Shown: positions 17,745 through 27,203, numbered from the stretch's first letter. The stretch is DNA of 64,000 bases from an uncultured Shewanella sp. (GCF_947497935.1 NZ_CANMIO010000020.1:1-64000); one strand, 5' to 3'. A program made the numbers and translations. Notes: generated from the letters alone by a model not told the origin.

Positions 17745-17906
17745 CTATTCGCTGTCTATTTGTTCAAGTTTTTCCGCTTCTACAGCCTCCAATCTAGCTC
17801 TTTCTGCCTTAGAAATGTACTTAGGCTTGTTGCTATTTTGCAGCTTAGCATTGGCTTTTTTTAGCTTGCTCATGTGTTTTAAGGTGATTTTTTTAGTGCG
17901 GTTCAT
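17745..17906 (-). CDS. Small basic DUF2986-type protein
   Basis: A 53-codon ORF encoding MNRTKKITLKHMSKLKKANA followed by KLQNSNKPKYISKAERARLE and an acidic tail. The NRxKKI start, the lysine-rich helix and the NKPKYISKAERA segment resemble DUF2986, a family of about 50-residue proteins found in Shewanella and Vibrio. It lacks a signal peptide, membrane segment or catalytic motif; the first half is strongly basic, the last part acidic. It stands alone between gltS and the polysaccharide operon, with only a weak ribosome site. Function is unknown. Confidence 0.68.
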   Translation of the reverse strand: MNRTKKITLKHMSKLKKANAKLQNSNKPKYISKAERARLEAVEAEKLEQIDSE

Positions 17907-18010
17907 TGTTACTTTCTACATAAATACGAAATAGGCAGCTTGATTATAGTTGTTTCGACGCATTTTTATAAAACAAATTAGTTGCTAGTTATCATTAACA
18001 GGCGAGCCTC

Positions 18011-18066
18011 AAAAAAGCAGCTAAGTTAAGGATCCGTTAGTGGCCTACCTTGACCTAAAAGCTGCT
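18011..18066 (-). terminator. Terminator after the neu operon
   Basis: On the minus strand a long imperfect hairpin closes with AGCAGCT/AGCTGCT and is followed by six T residues, about 30-85 bases after the neuC stop. Confidence 0.6.
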
Positions 18067-18096
18067 CACGATCTAATTTTATAAGAAGGGCCTTGA

Positions 18097-19224
18097 TTAA
18101 CTAATATCAACAAATAATTTTTGCTTACTCGTTTCCCAGAAGCCTTCAGAGGTTAGAGCACTCACGAACATCACATCACTATCACCAATACCAAACTCCG
18201 TTTCAGGTTCAAAATCACTTTGGTAAGCTAACTCTATGGCCTTTGAAATTTCATCAGCCTCTGTTGAAACATTAAAAATAGACTTCGCAGCCGAGCGACC
18301 ATTTTGACGGCTTCCTATATTAATAGAAGGTAATCCGTAGAAAGGCGCCTCTCTGACACCCGCACTAGAGTTACCAATAATACATCTAGAATACTTTAAT
18401 AAAGTCAAAAAACTCTCAAATCGAATACTAGGAAACATCCTCACATTAGGCTGTTCCGCTAATGGAAGTAACTCATCAATAATGATGCTAGATCCATGGT
18501 CATTATTCGGATAGATAATAATCAAATTCTTGTTAGTTGACTCTAACGCTTGCCTTAAAGACGAAACGTGCTCCTTCAGTTGGTCGACTTCAGTTGTTAC
18601 GGGGTGAAACATAACAATAGCATAGTCATCAAAAGGCACTTCGTAATATTGTTTTACTTCCTCTAAGTCTGGCAAAGTATCAGATTTCATAATATCTAAG
18701 TCTGGAGAACCAATGATAAAAATAGAATCTGATTTCTCACCTAACTGCAACAACCTAGATTTTGCACTTTGATTTGATACAAAATGCAAATGAGCCATTT
18801 TAGATACAGAGTGCCGTATAAGCTCATCAATAGTACCTGAAACCTCGCCCCCTTCAATATGAGCAACCAGAATGTTATTCAACGCCCCAACAATGGCTCC
18901 AGCTAATGCTTCAACCCTATCTCCATGTACTACTATCATGTCAGGCTTCAATTCTTTTACATAATCAGATAGACCATGAATTGTTTTTGATAAAACAATA
19001 TCCATTGAATCTTCATTATTCTGATTTATATATTTATAAATAGATTTGAAACCTGACTTCTCGACCTCAATAGCAGTCATTCCGTACTTTGCAAGCATGT
19101 GCATGCCAGTAACGAATAGATGAGCTTCCATACCTTTCATCGATTCTGTTTTCTGGATCAAGCTCTTTAACTTTCCAAAGTCCGCACGGGTACCTGTTAA
19201 GAAAAGGATTGATTTACACTGCAT
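18097..19224 (-). CDS. neuC: Hydrolysing UDP-GlcNAc 2-epimerase, NeuC-like
   Basis: A 375-residue protein of the UDP-GlcNAc 2-epimerase fold (GT-B). The N-terminus LFLTGTRADFGKL is the hallmark of NeuC/LegG-type hydrolysing enzymes. HGDRVEALAGAIVG, HIEGGEVSGTIDE, RHSVSKMAHLHF and GNSSAGVREAPFYGLPSINIG carry active-site residues. NeuC yields ManNAc and UDP from UDP-GlcNAc. No LegB, LegC or Pse dehydratase/aminotransferase lies nearby, so the sialic acid (Neu5Ac) route is more likely than legionaminic acid. It overlaps neuB by one base and is the last gene of the operon. Confidence 0.9.
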   Translation of the reverse strand: MQCKSILFLTGTRADFGKLKSLIQKTESMKGMEAHLFVTGMHMLAKYGMTAIEVEKSGFKSIYKYINQNNEDSMDIVLSKTIHGLSDYVKELKPDMIVVHGDRVEALAGAIVGALNNILVAHIEGGEVSGTIDELIRHSVSKMAHLHFVSNQSAKSRLLQLGEKSDSIFIIGSPDLDIMKSDTLPDLEEVKQYYEVPFDDYAIVMFHPVTTEVDQLKEHVSSLRQALESTNKNLIIIYPNNDHGSSIIIDELLPLAEQPNVRMFPSIRFESFLTLLKYSRCIIGNSSAGVREAPFYGLPSINIGSRQNGRSAAKSIFNVSTEADEISKAIELAYQSDFEPETEFGIGDSDVMFVSALTSEGFWETSKQKLFVDIS

Positions 19225-20267
19225 TACTCTATCGACTCTTTCTTTATTTGAGTATCAAACTTGATATCTTGTTTCGCAATTTTACCAAGTAAAGATTCAT
19301 AATCTTCAGCTAAAAAATCACCAGTCCCAGGCCTTTTTACCCAAATATTTTCAGTTGAAAAGCTTTCACCAGCCTTAATTTCTGCTATAGATACAACACT
19401 TGCATAAGCAAAATCGATCGTTACCTGCTCTTCTTTTGCAGCCTCTTTTTGACCACCTCGCATCTGCTTCATTCGTTTAGACAGGGTAATTAACTCTTTA
19501 CACTCTTGTATATCCATAGAGCAACAGATATCCGGACCAGAGCGATCTTTGCTATCGGTGAAGTGCCTTTCCAGCACCGACGCTCCACAAGCAACAGCTC
19601 CCAAACATGCTAGGTTATCAACACTATGATCAGACAACCCCACTACCGAATCAGGGAATTCACGTTGCAACTCTTCCATTGCTCCTATACGAATAAGCTG
19701 ATCGGGAGTTGGGTATAAATTTGTCGTATGCAATAGGCAAAATGGTGTTTTATGCTTTCTGAAAATGTTGACAGCTTTAGAAATTGACGCAATGTCATTC
19801 ATCCCAGTACTTAAGATAACTGGTTTCCCCAAACTCGCGATAAGTTCTAATAGTGGGTAATTATTACACTCACCAGAACCAATTTTATAAGCAGGAACAC
19901 CCATCCGCTCTAACCTTAAGACTGCAGCTCGAGAGAAAGGAGTGCTAATGAAAATCGCGCCCTTTGATTCAACATACAGCTTAAGTTTTGTTTCATCATC
20001 TTCATTTAAAGCACATCTAGCCATAATCTCGTAAATTGATACATCGGCATTGCCAGGAATTACACTCTTAGCTTCACTACTCATTTCATCTTCAACAACA
20101 TGAGTCTGGTGCTTGATAACTTCTGCTCCAGCTTCAACAGCAGCATCAACCATCTCAAAAGCCACTTGTAAAGAGCCCTCATGGTTAATACCAATTTCTG
20201 CAATCACTAAAGGGTCGTAATCTAAACCAACTTTACGTCCACAAATATCAAATACTGGATTGTTCAT
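19224..20267 (-). CDS. neuB: N-acetylneuraminate (sialic acid) synthase
   Basis: A 347-residue NeuB-family enzyme that condenses ManNAc with phosphoenolpyruvate to give Neu5Ac. The TIM barrel begins with VIAEIGINHEGS and continues with AGAEVIKHQTHVVEDEM, ISTPFSRAAV, YKIGSGECNN, ILSTGMNDI, LLHTTNLYPTP and GLSDHSVDN. A C-terminal SAF (antifreeze-like) domain follows from about residue 285 (VKRPGTGDF). The start overlaps neuA by four bases. The linked NeuC and NeuA complete the pathway to CMP-sialic acid. Use of a different nonulosonic acid cannot be excluded. Confidence 0.93.
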   Translation of the reverse strand: MNNPVFDICGRKVGLDYDPLVIAEIGINHEGSLQVAFEMVDAAVEAGAEVIKHQTHVVEDEMSSEAKSVIPGNADVSIYEIMARCALNEDDETKLKLYVESKGAIFISTPFSRAAVLRLERMGVPAYKIGSGECNNYPLLELIASLGKPVILSTGMNDIASISKAVNIFRKHKTPFCLLHTTNLYPTPDQLIRIGAMEELQREFPDSVVGLSDHSVDNLACLGAVACGASVLERHFTDSKDRSGPDICCSMDIQECKELITLSKRMKQMRGGQKEAAKEEQVTIDFAYASVVSIAEIKAGESFSTENIWVKRPGTGDFLAEDYESLLGKIAKQDIKFDTQIKKESIE

Positions 20268-20947
20268 ATTACTTCTCTCAAAATTTGTTCAACTTTTAGC
20301 AGATCATCAATTGTATCAATATCTGCAGATTCTTTTTCAGACATTACGAATGGAAACACATTATCTCTAGGTATTTGCTTGTTCTTCATAAACTCTTTTA
20401 TATCAAAAATATAAAGCGAACCATTCGGTTGATATGCTTTTGGTAAATCTTGTCGCCTCATATATGGAGCTCCAGGACTAAATAAGCCCGTAATTGAGCC
20501 GTCCTCCATTTGCCTATAAGCTTTTATTGGCGTATGTGCAGGCTCAAAGGCCCCTAGTACAAGATTAGCTGCTTTGTCTTTATACAATTGAAATGCATTA
20601 TCTATATGCATAGATGTTCTTAAGGGTGATGTTGGTTGCAACAAAGTCATTGTATCCATCTGAACACCTTGCTCCGAGAGATAACCAATTGCATGCTCAA
20701 TAACTGACTCACTGGTAGAAGTGTCTTTAGCAAGGTCTTGAGGTCTTGGAATTATTAATGCTCCAAAATGCTTACTTATTTCAGCTATTTCTTCATCTTC
20801 AGTCGATACAAATACCATATCAATTCCAGAGGAATGAATGGCAGCTTGAATTGTCCAACCGATAAGTGGCTTGCCGCCTAACTGGAGCACATTTTTTCTT
20901 GGCAGCCCCTTGGAGCCACCTCTTGCCGTAATCAATGCTATATTCAT
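20264..20947 (-). CDS. neuA: CMP-N-acetylneuraminate cytidylyltransferase
   Basis: A 227-residue nucleotidyltransferase that activates the nonulosonic acid with CTP. The N-terminal signature ALITARGGSKGLPRKNV contains the CTP-binding RGGSKG loop. LLQPTSPLR and GSLYIFDI follow in family order. The short length shows it is a single-domain NeuA, without the esterase domain of E. coli K1 NeuA. It overlaps neuB by four bases and lies 38 bases after the sialyltransferase-like gene, whose donor it should supply. Confidence 0.92.
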   Translation of the reverse strand: MNIALITARGGSKGLPRKNVLQLGGKPLIGWTIQAAIHSSGIDMVFVSTEDEEIAEISKHFGALIIPRPQDLAKDTSTSESVIEHAIGYLSEQGVQMDTMTLLQPTSPLRTSMHIDNAFQLYKDKAANLVLGAFEPAHTPIKAYRQMEDGSITGLFSPGAPYMRRQDLPKAYQPNGSLYIFDIKEFMKNKQIPRDNVFPFVMSEKESADIDTIDDLLKVEQILREVI

Positions 20948-20985
20948 TATACTTTCATTCGTATTTATCAGAATTACAATTAGGC

Positions 20986-21975
20986 TTACAAGCCTAATTT
21001 CGTAATAGAATGTCTTAGCTTCGGAGGCATCTCAAAGTAATCAGGTGCCCCAGCATAGATAATCTCTTCGCAAAAACCATCAAAACAATTACCGGCCGTA
21101 GAACTTAAGGATATCACTTTGTTCACGCGAACATTTAAAATAGGCATCAACTCGCAGGGGAAACTAGATTTCAATATTATAGCTTCTGGAAAATGATGCT
21201 GGTAGTCAGTGACCTCACGTGGGTGTGGCTTTATCACAAGCTTTGATGGATCAACTCCAAGCTCCTGCACCAACCTTCTGTAACCATTTACTTTTTTAAT
21301 CTCTGTGTAATTATTAGACTCACTCCAAGGTTGGGTGAACAATATGCTGCATGTTTGATCTATTAAGCTAAAATCCGAGGCTGCCACATTGAAAATATCT
21401 AATATTTCTGACTGTTGCTTAAAATCCTTACCAGCCCACAACTTGAAGAAGTCGATAACAACAACTTTCCCTTCAAATGCTGGTAGTAAATGAATTGGTT
21501 TCGAGACGACGAAATGATCGATCCGACTGACTTTATTGGGCTCTTTTAAACACAATATATCAACAAGCCCACGTTTCTTGTCACCATGTGCCAATTCATA
21601 GTGTGTGGCAGTACCGTCTTCAATTTGAATTCGCTTAATGTCGATTAACCAATTATTAATTTGTCGAGCATGTCCAATGCAGATGTCATACTGCGAAAAA
21701 AGTTTCTTTTGAGCAATTTTTCGTGAAATATAGTTATATGGATTATTGAGTATTTTTGGCATAGGCTTTGGTATAAATTGGTAACTATCCTCCAAAACCT
21801 TAGTAAAATTTTTCAATCTTTCAATAAACTCAATTGAAATTCGATCACCGAAGATTAGAAAGTCTTTCTCTCTCCAGTTTGGATCACATAAAAGATACAG
21901 AAATAAACTGTAATAGGTACTTTCAAATACCAACACTCGATCTGTACTTACACCTATTTTTTCCAAGACATTCAT
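20986..21975 (-). CDS. Sialyltransferase-like protein
   Basis: A 329-residue protein without membrane segments. It shows the motif trio of bacterial sialyltransferases: an acidic-acidic-Gly motif (EDG, 119-121, in IQIEDGTATHYE), an HP motif (251-252, in LVIKPHPRE), and an S-S/T motif (SST, 291-293, in VISLSSTAGN). In those families the first residue set is catalytic and the HP histidine helps bind CMP-sialic acid. It lies directly upstream of neuA, which supports transfer of a CMP-activated nonulosonic acid onto a surface glycan. Exact family (GT52 or polysialyltransferase-like) and linkage cannot be told. The gene looks AT-rich, like neuABC. Confidence 0.68.
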   Translation of the reverse strand: MNVLEKIGVSTDRVLVFESTYYSLFLYLLCDPNWREKDFLIFGDRISIEFIERLKNFTKVLEDSYQFIPKPMPKILNNPYNYISRKIAQKKLFSQYDICIGHARQINNWLIDIKRIQIEDGTATHYELAHGDKKRGLVDILCLKEPNKVSRIDHFVVSKPIHLLPAFEGKVVVIDFFKLWAGKDFKQQSEILDIFNVAASDFSLIDQTCSILFTQPWSESNNYTEIKKVNGYRRLVQELGVDPSKLVIKPHPREVTDYQHHFPEAIILKSSFPCELMPILNVRVNKVISLSSTAGNCFDGFCEEIIYAGAPDYFEMPPKLRHSITKLGL

Positions 21976-21978
21976 TAT

Positions 21979-23058
21979 TTACAATTTCCAATAACCTAGC
22001 TTCTTACGCATCTTAAGATGACGCAACAAGTTCATAGGCTTAGGTTTAAGATCATCTGTACCATTTTCAACTAACTTATCAGTAGCCGCTAAAACACGCT
22101 CACTAGATAGTCCATCTCGAAAAGGGTGGATGTCACCACAATAGCGTTCTATCTCAGCCATCAACTCTGTAGGTCGTCCCAGTACTTTCTCTATCGCTGG
22201 CTGGATTTCATCCAGTTCTTCTACATTGACTAGGTGTGAACTATGAGTTTGATTATTAAAGGTCACTACAGGCTTACCCTGTAGTAAAAACATAATCAAA
22301 ATCGATGAAGTATCACACAGCATCACATCTGCTGCTTTCAATAACGGCAACACATTATCCGTTTCAACAAATGTCAGATTTTCGTTTTCAAGCGCCTTAT
22401 ACTTATCAACGATCTCTTGACCCATCTTAGGATGGAACTGTACCAACCAACGCCAATCTCCTTGTTGAGATAATGTCTTGATTTGCTCATAAACTACTGG
22501 TGCACAGGATAAACTACGAGAGAATGTCGAACAAAATAGAACAACTGGCCTGTCATCACCCTCCACATCATAAGGTCGCTCTAAACCCTCCTTAAACATA
22601 GGATCAAGTGTCGGCCAGCCGGTTTCAACCACTTTAAAGGTTCCAAATTTGTCGGCAAGTTCCTCAAAAGGTAAGGTTGTTGCTGGCCCTTGAGTACAGT
22701 AGAGATCGAAACAGTCACGTATTTCAAAGTGATCTTCACGACCTCTATGATTCATCTTGCCTGCATTAAAGCCATGGAATACACCCACTTTAACACCAGG
22801 AATAAAACGCGGCACAACATTACCAGGAACGAACACCGCGTCAGGCTTCCAAGATTTGACCTGCTCAATGGTTAAGAGTCGTTTCTCTGTTGGCTTTAAG
22901 AAGTCAGGATCGACCTCATTCCCTTCTAAAAACCAGCAAACTTCATCGCCTCTAGCCAGAATAACGGCTTGCAGAGGCCTCAACATGGCGTATGAATAAT
23001 TCTGCGCTATATATAATAGATAACGTTTGTTGTTCGCACTCACAACAATTCCCCTCAC
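21979..23058 (-). CDS. CDP-glycerol glycerophosphotransferase-like protein
   Basis: A 359-residue GT-B-type protein resembling the TagB/TagF CDP-glycerol glycerophosphotransferase family. The N-terminal half has GVFHGFNAGKMNHRG, and the C-terminal half has LCSTFSRSLS, WLVQFHPKMG and CDTSSILIMFLLQGKPVVTFN, matching the conserved HP and DxSS segments of the family. It would add glycerol-phosphate or a related unit to a surface glycan. It is separated by three bases from the sialyltransferase-like gene and by 14 from the upstream GT4 gene. Donor and acceptor are not known, and no CDP-glycerol synthetase gene is in view. Confidence 0.72.
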   Translation of the reverse strand: MRGIVVSANNKRYLLYIAQNYSYAMLRPLQAVILARGDEVCWFLEGNEVDPDFLKPTEKRLLTIEQVKSWKPDAVFVPGNVVPRFIPGVKVGVFHGFNAGKMNHRGREDHFEIRDCFDLYCTQGPATTLPFEELADKFGTFKVVETGWPTLDPMFKEGLERPYDVEGDDRPVVLFCSTFSRSLSCAPVVYEQIKTLSQQGDWRWLVQFHPKMGQEIVDKYKALENENLTFVETDNVLPLLKAADVMLCDTSSILIMFLLQGKPVVTFNNQTHSSHLVNVEELDEIQPAIEKVLGRPTELMAEIERYCGDIHPFRDGLSSERVLAATDKLVENGTDDLKPKPMNLLRHLKMRKKLGYWKL

Positions 23059-23072
23059 AAACTCTTCAATGT

Positions 23073-24158
23073 TTATTTAACCAACGCCAAATATTCTTGA
23101 GCAATCCGTGCTGCTTGTACTTTTGCTAAAATATCGACTTCTACCAATTTTGGTGGCCCTACTAATACTTCATCTAATTTACTTGCCAAGGCATTTGGAT
23201 CGCGACGAGGAACTAAAAACCTTGCCAACTCTCCGCTCATAATTTCGCGCGGCCCATGAGGGCAATCGGTACTGACCACAGGAGTGCCACAGGCTAATGA
23301 CTCAATTAAAACGGTCGGTAGGCCCTCAAAGTCAGAACTCAACACCAAGGCTCTGGCATTTTTAATCCAAGGAAATGGATTTAACTGAAACCCTGGAATA
23401 ATCACCCTATGCTCCACACCAAACTTCTTAGCAGCTTTAAGCGCCTTTTTAGGCTTATGGCACAAAAGCACTACTGGGATCTGGCTCTTCATTTTAGCCA
23501 TTGACTGAAACAGCACATCATGACGCTTCTGCTTTACATATCGCCCAATGTGTATCAAATAATCGCTATCGGGGATCTCTTGAGCTTTCTGCTGTGATAG
23601 CGCAGTAATATCATCGAACTCAAACGGATTATAGATACACCTTATCGAAGCGGGCTCAATACGCTTAGTCCGTACAATTTCATTGGCAATCCCTTCTGAC
23701 ACCGTCACCAGATGCTGCCCATTTAATGCTTTTTTAGCCCAAAACTTATTTAAATAAGCAAAAGGGCCCAGCTTAGCGTGCCGTATTAGCTCCTCCTCTA
23801 CAGAGGCATGCACCACCACAAACAATGGTGAAACCTCAGTTTTCACCATCAAGCGGTTAGTTTTATCTAAGTTGGATAAAAATAGATCAAACTTTCCAAA
23901 TTCAGCTTCAATATTATCAATCTTCTTTCTCAACCTAGAAACTGCAAATTTGAATCGGAAAGCACGATCAAAATCTTTATCTTCTTTCGTAAAACAGACA
24001 TGAACAGGCAAACTCGGAGGGATATCAAATGCAACGCTATCAATCATCACTAAAAAATGGGCTTCATGTCCCATCTCAGTAAACTCTTTAGCCAGTGTTA
24101 GCATCACTTTCTCAGCACCACCACCAGCCAAACTATCAATCGCGATTGCAATCCTCAT
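23073..24158 (-). CDS. Glycosyltransferase, GT4 family
   Basis: A 361-residue GT-B glycosyltransferase. The N-terminus AIAIDSLAGGGAEKVMLTLA holds the glycine-rich acceptor loop. The C-terminal domain contains LIHIGRYVKQKRHD, the proline-rich FQLNPFPWIKNARAL and the GT4 donor signature SSDFEGLPTVLIESLACGTPVVSTD with its paired glutamates. It acts at the cytoplasmic face on a nucleotide-sugar donor. It lies three bases after the next upstream gene within the same operon. The sugar added cannot be deduced. Confidence 0.88.
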   Translation of the reverse strand: MRIAIAIDSLAGGGAEKVMLTLAKEFTEMGHEAHFLVMIDSVAFDIPPSLPVHVCFTKEDKDFDRAFRFKFAVSRLRKKIDNIEAEFGKFDLFLSNLDKTNRLMVKTEVSPLFVVVHASVEEELIRHAKLGPFAYLNKFWAKKALNGQHLVTVSEGIANEIVRTKRIEPASIRCIYNPFEFDDITALSQQKAQEIPDSDYLIHIGRYVKQKRHDVLFQSMAKMKSQIPVVLLCHKPKKALKAAKKFGVEHRVIIPGFQLNPFPWIKNARALVLSSDFEGLPTVLIESLACGTPVVSTDCPHGPREIMSGELARFLVPRRDPNALASKLDEVLVGPPKLVEVDILAKVQAARIAQEYLALVK

Positions 24159-24160
24159 TA

Positions 24161-25240
24161 CTAGTCTCCGAATTTTTTATGGAATAACTCCGTGATGATA
24201 TTCATCCCCATATCTAGGCCGTTAATACACTCACAACTTGCCAAAGCCGTTTCTAATTTCAACAGGTTTTCAGCTTCAATCAACTTTACTAGTCCATCCG
24301 ATATCCGCTGTGCCTTACTGTCACTAGAGACGGTTAATCCACTATCTTTACAGACCTTTAGCCGATAATGTTGATCTTTCGATACCGCAACCGATAAGCT
24401 TGGCTTCTTCAGCGCGATTGCCTGCAGTAAAGTATCTCCCCCACTCAGCACAGCGACTTTGGCAGCATCGAGCAGATCGATTAACTCACCATGATTCAAC
24501 TCTTTTATCGCTGTAACCCCTTCAGCCTCAACCATATCATTAGGATAGTTAGGCCCATAGACGATCACGCAGGGGAGCTGCGTAGCTTGATAAATACTCG
24601 CAGCCGCTAGCGCAAACTCTTCAACAATAAAGCCTCGACTATTTGTGTGCCCTCCCGAGCCTGCGTTGAGTAAGATGAACTCGCCGGCAGTTAGGCCATA
24701 CTCGCTTAGAAGAGCGGCTTGATTTATGGGGTTAGGATTAACGAAAATAGGCCCAATCACCTTTGGCTCTGGCTTTTCGATTAACCTCAATTTTTGTCTG
24801 TCTAGCCAATTAATTGGACCGATAACAAATTCAGGCTGTACCACCCAATGGCTATCAGTTACCCGCGCTCGTAGTACCTTCATTCCTCTACTGCGCTTGC
24901 GCTTATGCTGACTTATAAAAATCACTTTTGCGCCTAGCTTATTCGCATGCACCAATTGAGAGCGTCGACCAGATGCATCAAAGATGACAAAGTCTGGCAG
25001 GAAGAAAGACATAAAGTCATTCACCGCTTTAATATTTTTTGTTGGAGTATCGTCTAAAAGCGCTGCAGGAAAGGGGCAGCTTGAAGCATAAGGTGCATGA
25101 CGACTTAAGATAAACTGAATCGTCGCATCGGGCCAGCGACGCTTAACTTCGTTAGCAACAATCAATGATCGCATGTACTCACCCACCCCCTCAGAAGAGG
25201 ATACTGGTACAAATAGAAATTTTGGAGATCTTAAGGGCAT
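24161..25240 (-). CDS. Putative glycosyltransferase, GT28/MurG-like fold
   Basis: A 359-residue predicted cytoplasmic protein. The N-terminal part has PVSSSEGVGEYMRS and later FVIFDASGRRS; the C-terminal part has LLNAGSGGHTNS, PCVIVYGPNYPND and VAVLSGGDTLLQAIALKKPS, the last resembling the donor-binding GGxxT-x-EA region of GT28 enzymes. The N-terminal glycine-rich loop and overall order suggest a GT-B glycosyltransferase. Similarity is only partial, so the family assignment is tentative. It lies in the operon between the heptosyltransferase-like and GT4 genes. Confidence 0.55.
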   Translation of the reverse strand: MPLRSPKFLFVPVSSSEGVGEYMRSLIVANEVKRRWPDATIQFILSRHAPYASSCPFPAALLDDTPTKNIKAVNDFMSFFLPDFVIFDASGRRSQLVHANKLGAKVIFISQHKRKRSRGMKVLRARVTDSHWVVQPEFVIGPINWLDRQKLRLIEKPEPKVIGPIFVNPNPINQAALLSEYGLTAGEFILLNAGSGGHTNSRGFIVEEFALAAASIYQATQLPCVIVYGPNYPNDMVEAEGVTAIKELNHGELIDLLDAAKVAVLSGGDTLLQAIALKKPSLSVAVSKDQHYRLKVCKDSGLTVSSDSKAQRISDGLVKLIEAENLLKLETALASCECINGLDMGMNIITELFHKKFGD

Positions 25241-25303
25241 TGAGTCAACTCATCAAACTACGAAGAAGCATTATGCTACGGGCATACTAGCAAAAATTTA
25301 TGC

Positions 25304-26386
25304 TTATGGTTGTTCTAACAAGCCATCTAGCTGAGCAATAACACTATCAACATCGATTCTCTCCATCAAATCACTCCCCTTAGCACGAGTGCCCCAAGGA
25401 ATAGATCTACCAGGATGCTGCTCGGCAATGACCTTATCGTAAACGCTAACCACTGAACCTAAACAGGTATATGGGCCGGTTCGTCCAGGATTTGAATGCG
25501 CATATAAACCAATCACTGGTGTGCCTTGGGTAACAGCCATGTGTGCAGGACCAGTATCAGGCGCTAACACCACACTCGCTTGTTTAAGTATTGCCAGTAA
25601 CTGTGGCAAGGAGGTTTTACCCACTTGATTTTCTAATACAGATTTAGTCGCGCTCTGGATATTTTCAGCCAGTTCCTTTTCAAGTGGTGTTGGACCACCA
25701 CATAAAATCACTCGATAACCTTTCGCTACTGCATGATCTGCAATTGCAGCATACCGCTCAGGTAACCAGTTTCGCTCAGCTTTACTGGCGGCAGCGCAAA
25801 CAACCAACACAGGCGTGCCTGTGGGAATTAGCGCTTCGGCAAACTCACTATCGCCTGCAGGAACCGGAATATTCCAGCGTGGAGACAAATCAGTTACCCC
25901 GACAGCCTTAGCAAAGCCCATAAAACCGTCTAAAACATGAGGGGTCGCCTGTGGCTCGATATGATGATTAGTCACTAACCACTGCCCTTCTTTCGCTCTG
26001 AAACGATCGAAGCCAATACGCACTTTTGCCGATATAGCTAGCGATGCGATCGTCGCTCGCAAAGCAATCTGCATATGCAGTAATACATCAAATTTACGAC
26101 CTTTGAGCGCTCGCTTTAAGTTGAAATAACTGCGCCAGCCCTGTGACTTATCAAAAATCACAAACTCCACGCCCTCAAGATGTTTAAGCAGCTGATACTC
26201 TACCTTACCTAAGATCCAAGTGATCTTAAGCTGCGGGTAACGACGCTGTATCGCTTGCACCATAGCCACCGCATGGCAAACATCGCCTATTGCTGATAGC
26301 CTCAGAAGGCATAAAGACTCAGCCTGACTTAAGTCTAAGCTGCTTGATTTTAAGTTCTGATTGTCACTTGAAGTTGATAAGCTCAT
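25304..26386 (-). CDS. LPS heptosyltransferase-like protein, GT9
   Basis: A 360-residue GT9 protein. The Rossmann start LCLLRLSAIGDVCHAVAMVQ contains the conserved glycine/aspartate pair (IGDVCH), and the C-terminal half has VVCAAASKAERNWLPERYA, VLAPDTGPAHMAVTQGTPVIGLY and AHSNPGRTGPY, the ADP-heptose-binding region. Enzymes of this family add heptose to the lipid A-Kdo inner core. It is the first gene of the minus-strand operon, divergent from kdkA, and close to waaA, which supports a role in LPS core. Whether it is heptosyltransferase I, II or III was not resolved. Confidence 0.88.
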   Translation of the reverse strand: MSLSTSSDNQNLKSSSLDLSQAESLCLLRLSAIGDVCHAVAMVQAIQRRYPQLKITWILGKVEYQLLKHLEGVEFVIFDKSQGWRSYFNLKRALKGRKFDVLLHMQIALRATIASLAISAKVRIGFDRFRAKEGQWLVTNHHIEPQATPHVLDGFMGFAKAVGVTDLSPRWNIPVPAGDSEFAEALIPTGTPVLVVCAAASKAERNWLPERYAAIADHAVAKGYRVILCGGPTPLEKELAENIQSATKSVLENQVGKTSLPQLLAILKQASVVLAPDTGPAHMAVTQGTPVIGLYAHSNPGRTGPYTCLGSVVSVYDKVIAEQHPGRSIPWGTRAKGSDLMERIDVDSVIAQLDGLLEQP

Positions 26387-26471
26387 TAGTGCTCGAAGGT
26401 TATTTAGCGCAATTCACCGATCTTAATGTAGAATGCCTGCAGGTTCCACGCTTTAGCTTACAATTCTATCT

Positions 26472-27203
26472 ATGAAGTTTAAAAAAACCGCCAAAGGCAG
26501 CATCGCTTATTGCCAATATACGCCATCCGACATCGAACCAACTTGGTTCGGCGCTGACTTTTGGCGTGAGAAATCTGCAATAACTGGTTCATCAAAGGGG
26601 CGCTATACCACTTGGTTCGTCGATGCTAACAGTGTTGCTAGCGAACAAAATCAATGGGTACTTCGCCACTACTATCGTGGTGGTTTGATAGAAAAAGTCA
26701 GCCGTGATCAATATCTATTTACCGGTTTAGAGAAAACCCGCGCAATAGCTGAGCTCGCTTTATTAGAAGCCTTGTATGAGCAAGGCTTTGCGGTGCCTAA
26801 GCCCATCGCGGCCAATGTTGAACGCTCAGGTCTATTTTATCGAGCAGACTTAATCATTGAGCGGGTTGAAGGCGCAGAAGACTTAGTCGCTAGACTGAGT
26901 AAAGCCACTATGTCGACAGAGCAGTGGCAAACTCTCGGTGAAGCGATTGCCGAGTTTCATAATCATGGCGTTTATCATGCCGATCTTAATGCGAAGAATA
27001 TTCTTATCTGTGACGATAAGTTTTACCTGATTGACTTTGATCGCGGCGAGCTAAGGAAACCCAATAGTCAGTGGCAGCAAGCTAACATGAGTCGCCTACT
27101 ACGCTCATTTAGAAAGGAGCTGGGTAAACAGCCAGATTTAGCATTTACCGAAGAGAAGTGGCAGCAACTGCATCAGGCTTATCAAGCCAAACTCAATCAG
27201 TGA
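26472..27203 (+). CDS. kdkA: Kdo kinase
   Basis: A 243-residue small-molecule kinase that phosphorylates Kdo of the LPS inner core at O-4. Kinase-like motifs are visible: the lysine/glycine region around LRHYYRGGLIEK, the catalytic loop HADLNAKNILI (Asp, Lys, Asn) and the metal-binding DFDRGELR. The length matches KdkA of Haemophilus and Vibrio (about 240). It is divergently transcribed from the heptosyltransferase-like gene, and shares a bidirectional terminator with waaA, which makes its acceptor. Such kinases usually accompany a mono-Kdo core. Confidence 0.92.
   Translation: MKFKKTAKGSIAYCQYTPSDIEPTWFGADFWREKSAITGSSKGRYTTWFVDANSVASEQNQWVLRHYYRGGLIEKVSRDQYLFTGLEKTRAIAELALLEALYEQGFAVPKPIAANVERSGLFYRADLIIERVEGAEDLVARLSKATMSTEQWQTLGEAIAEFHNHGVYHADLNAKNILICDDKFYLIDFDRGELRKPNSQWQQANMSRLLRSFRKELGKQPDLAFTEEKWQQLHQAYQAKLNQ

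Noticed and set aside
18097..20947. Legionaminic or pseudaminic acid pathway
   Set aside because: NeuC-type epimerase, NeuB and NeuA are present, but the dehydratase, aminotransferase and acetyltransferase of Leg/Pse routes are not, so sialic acid is favoured.
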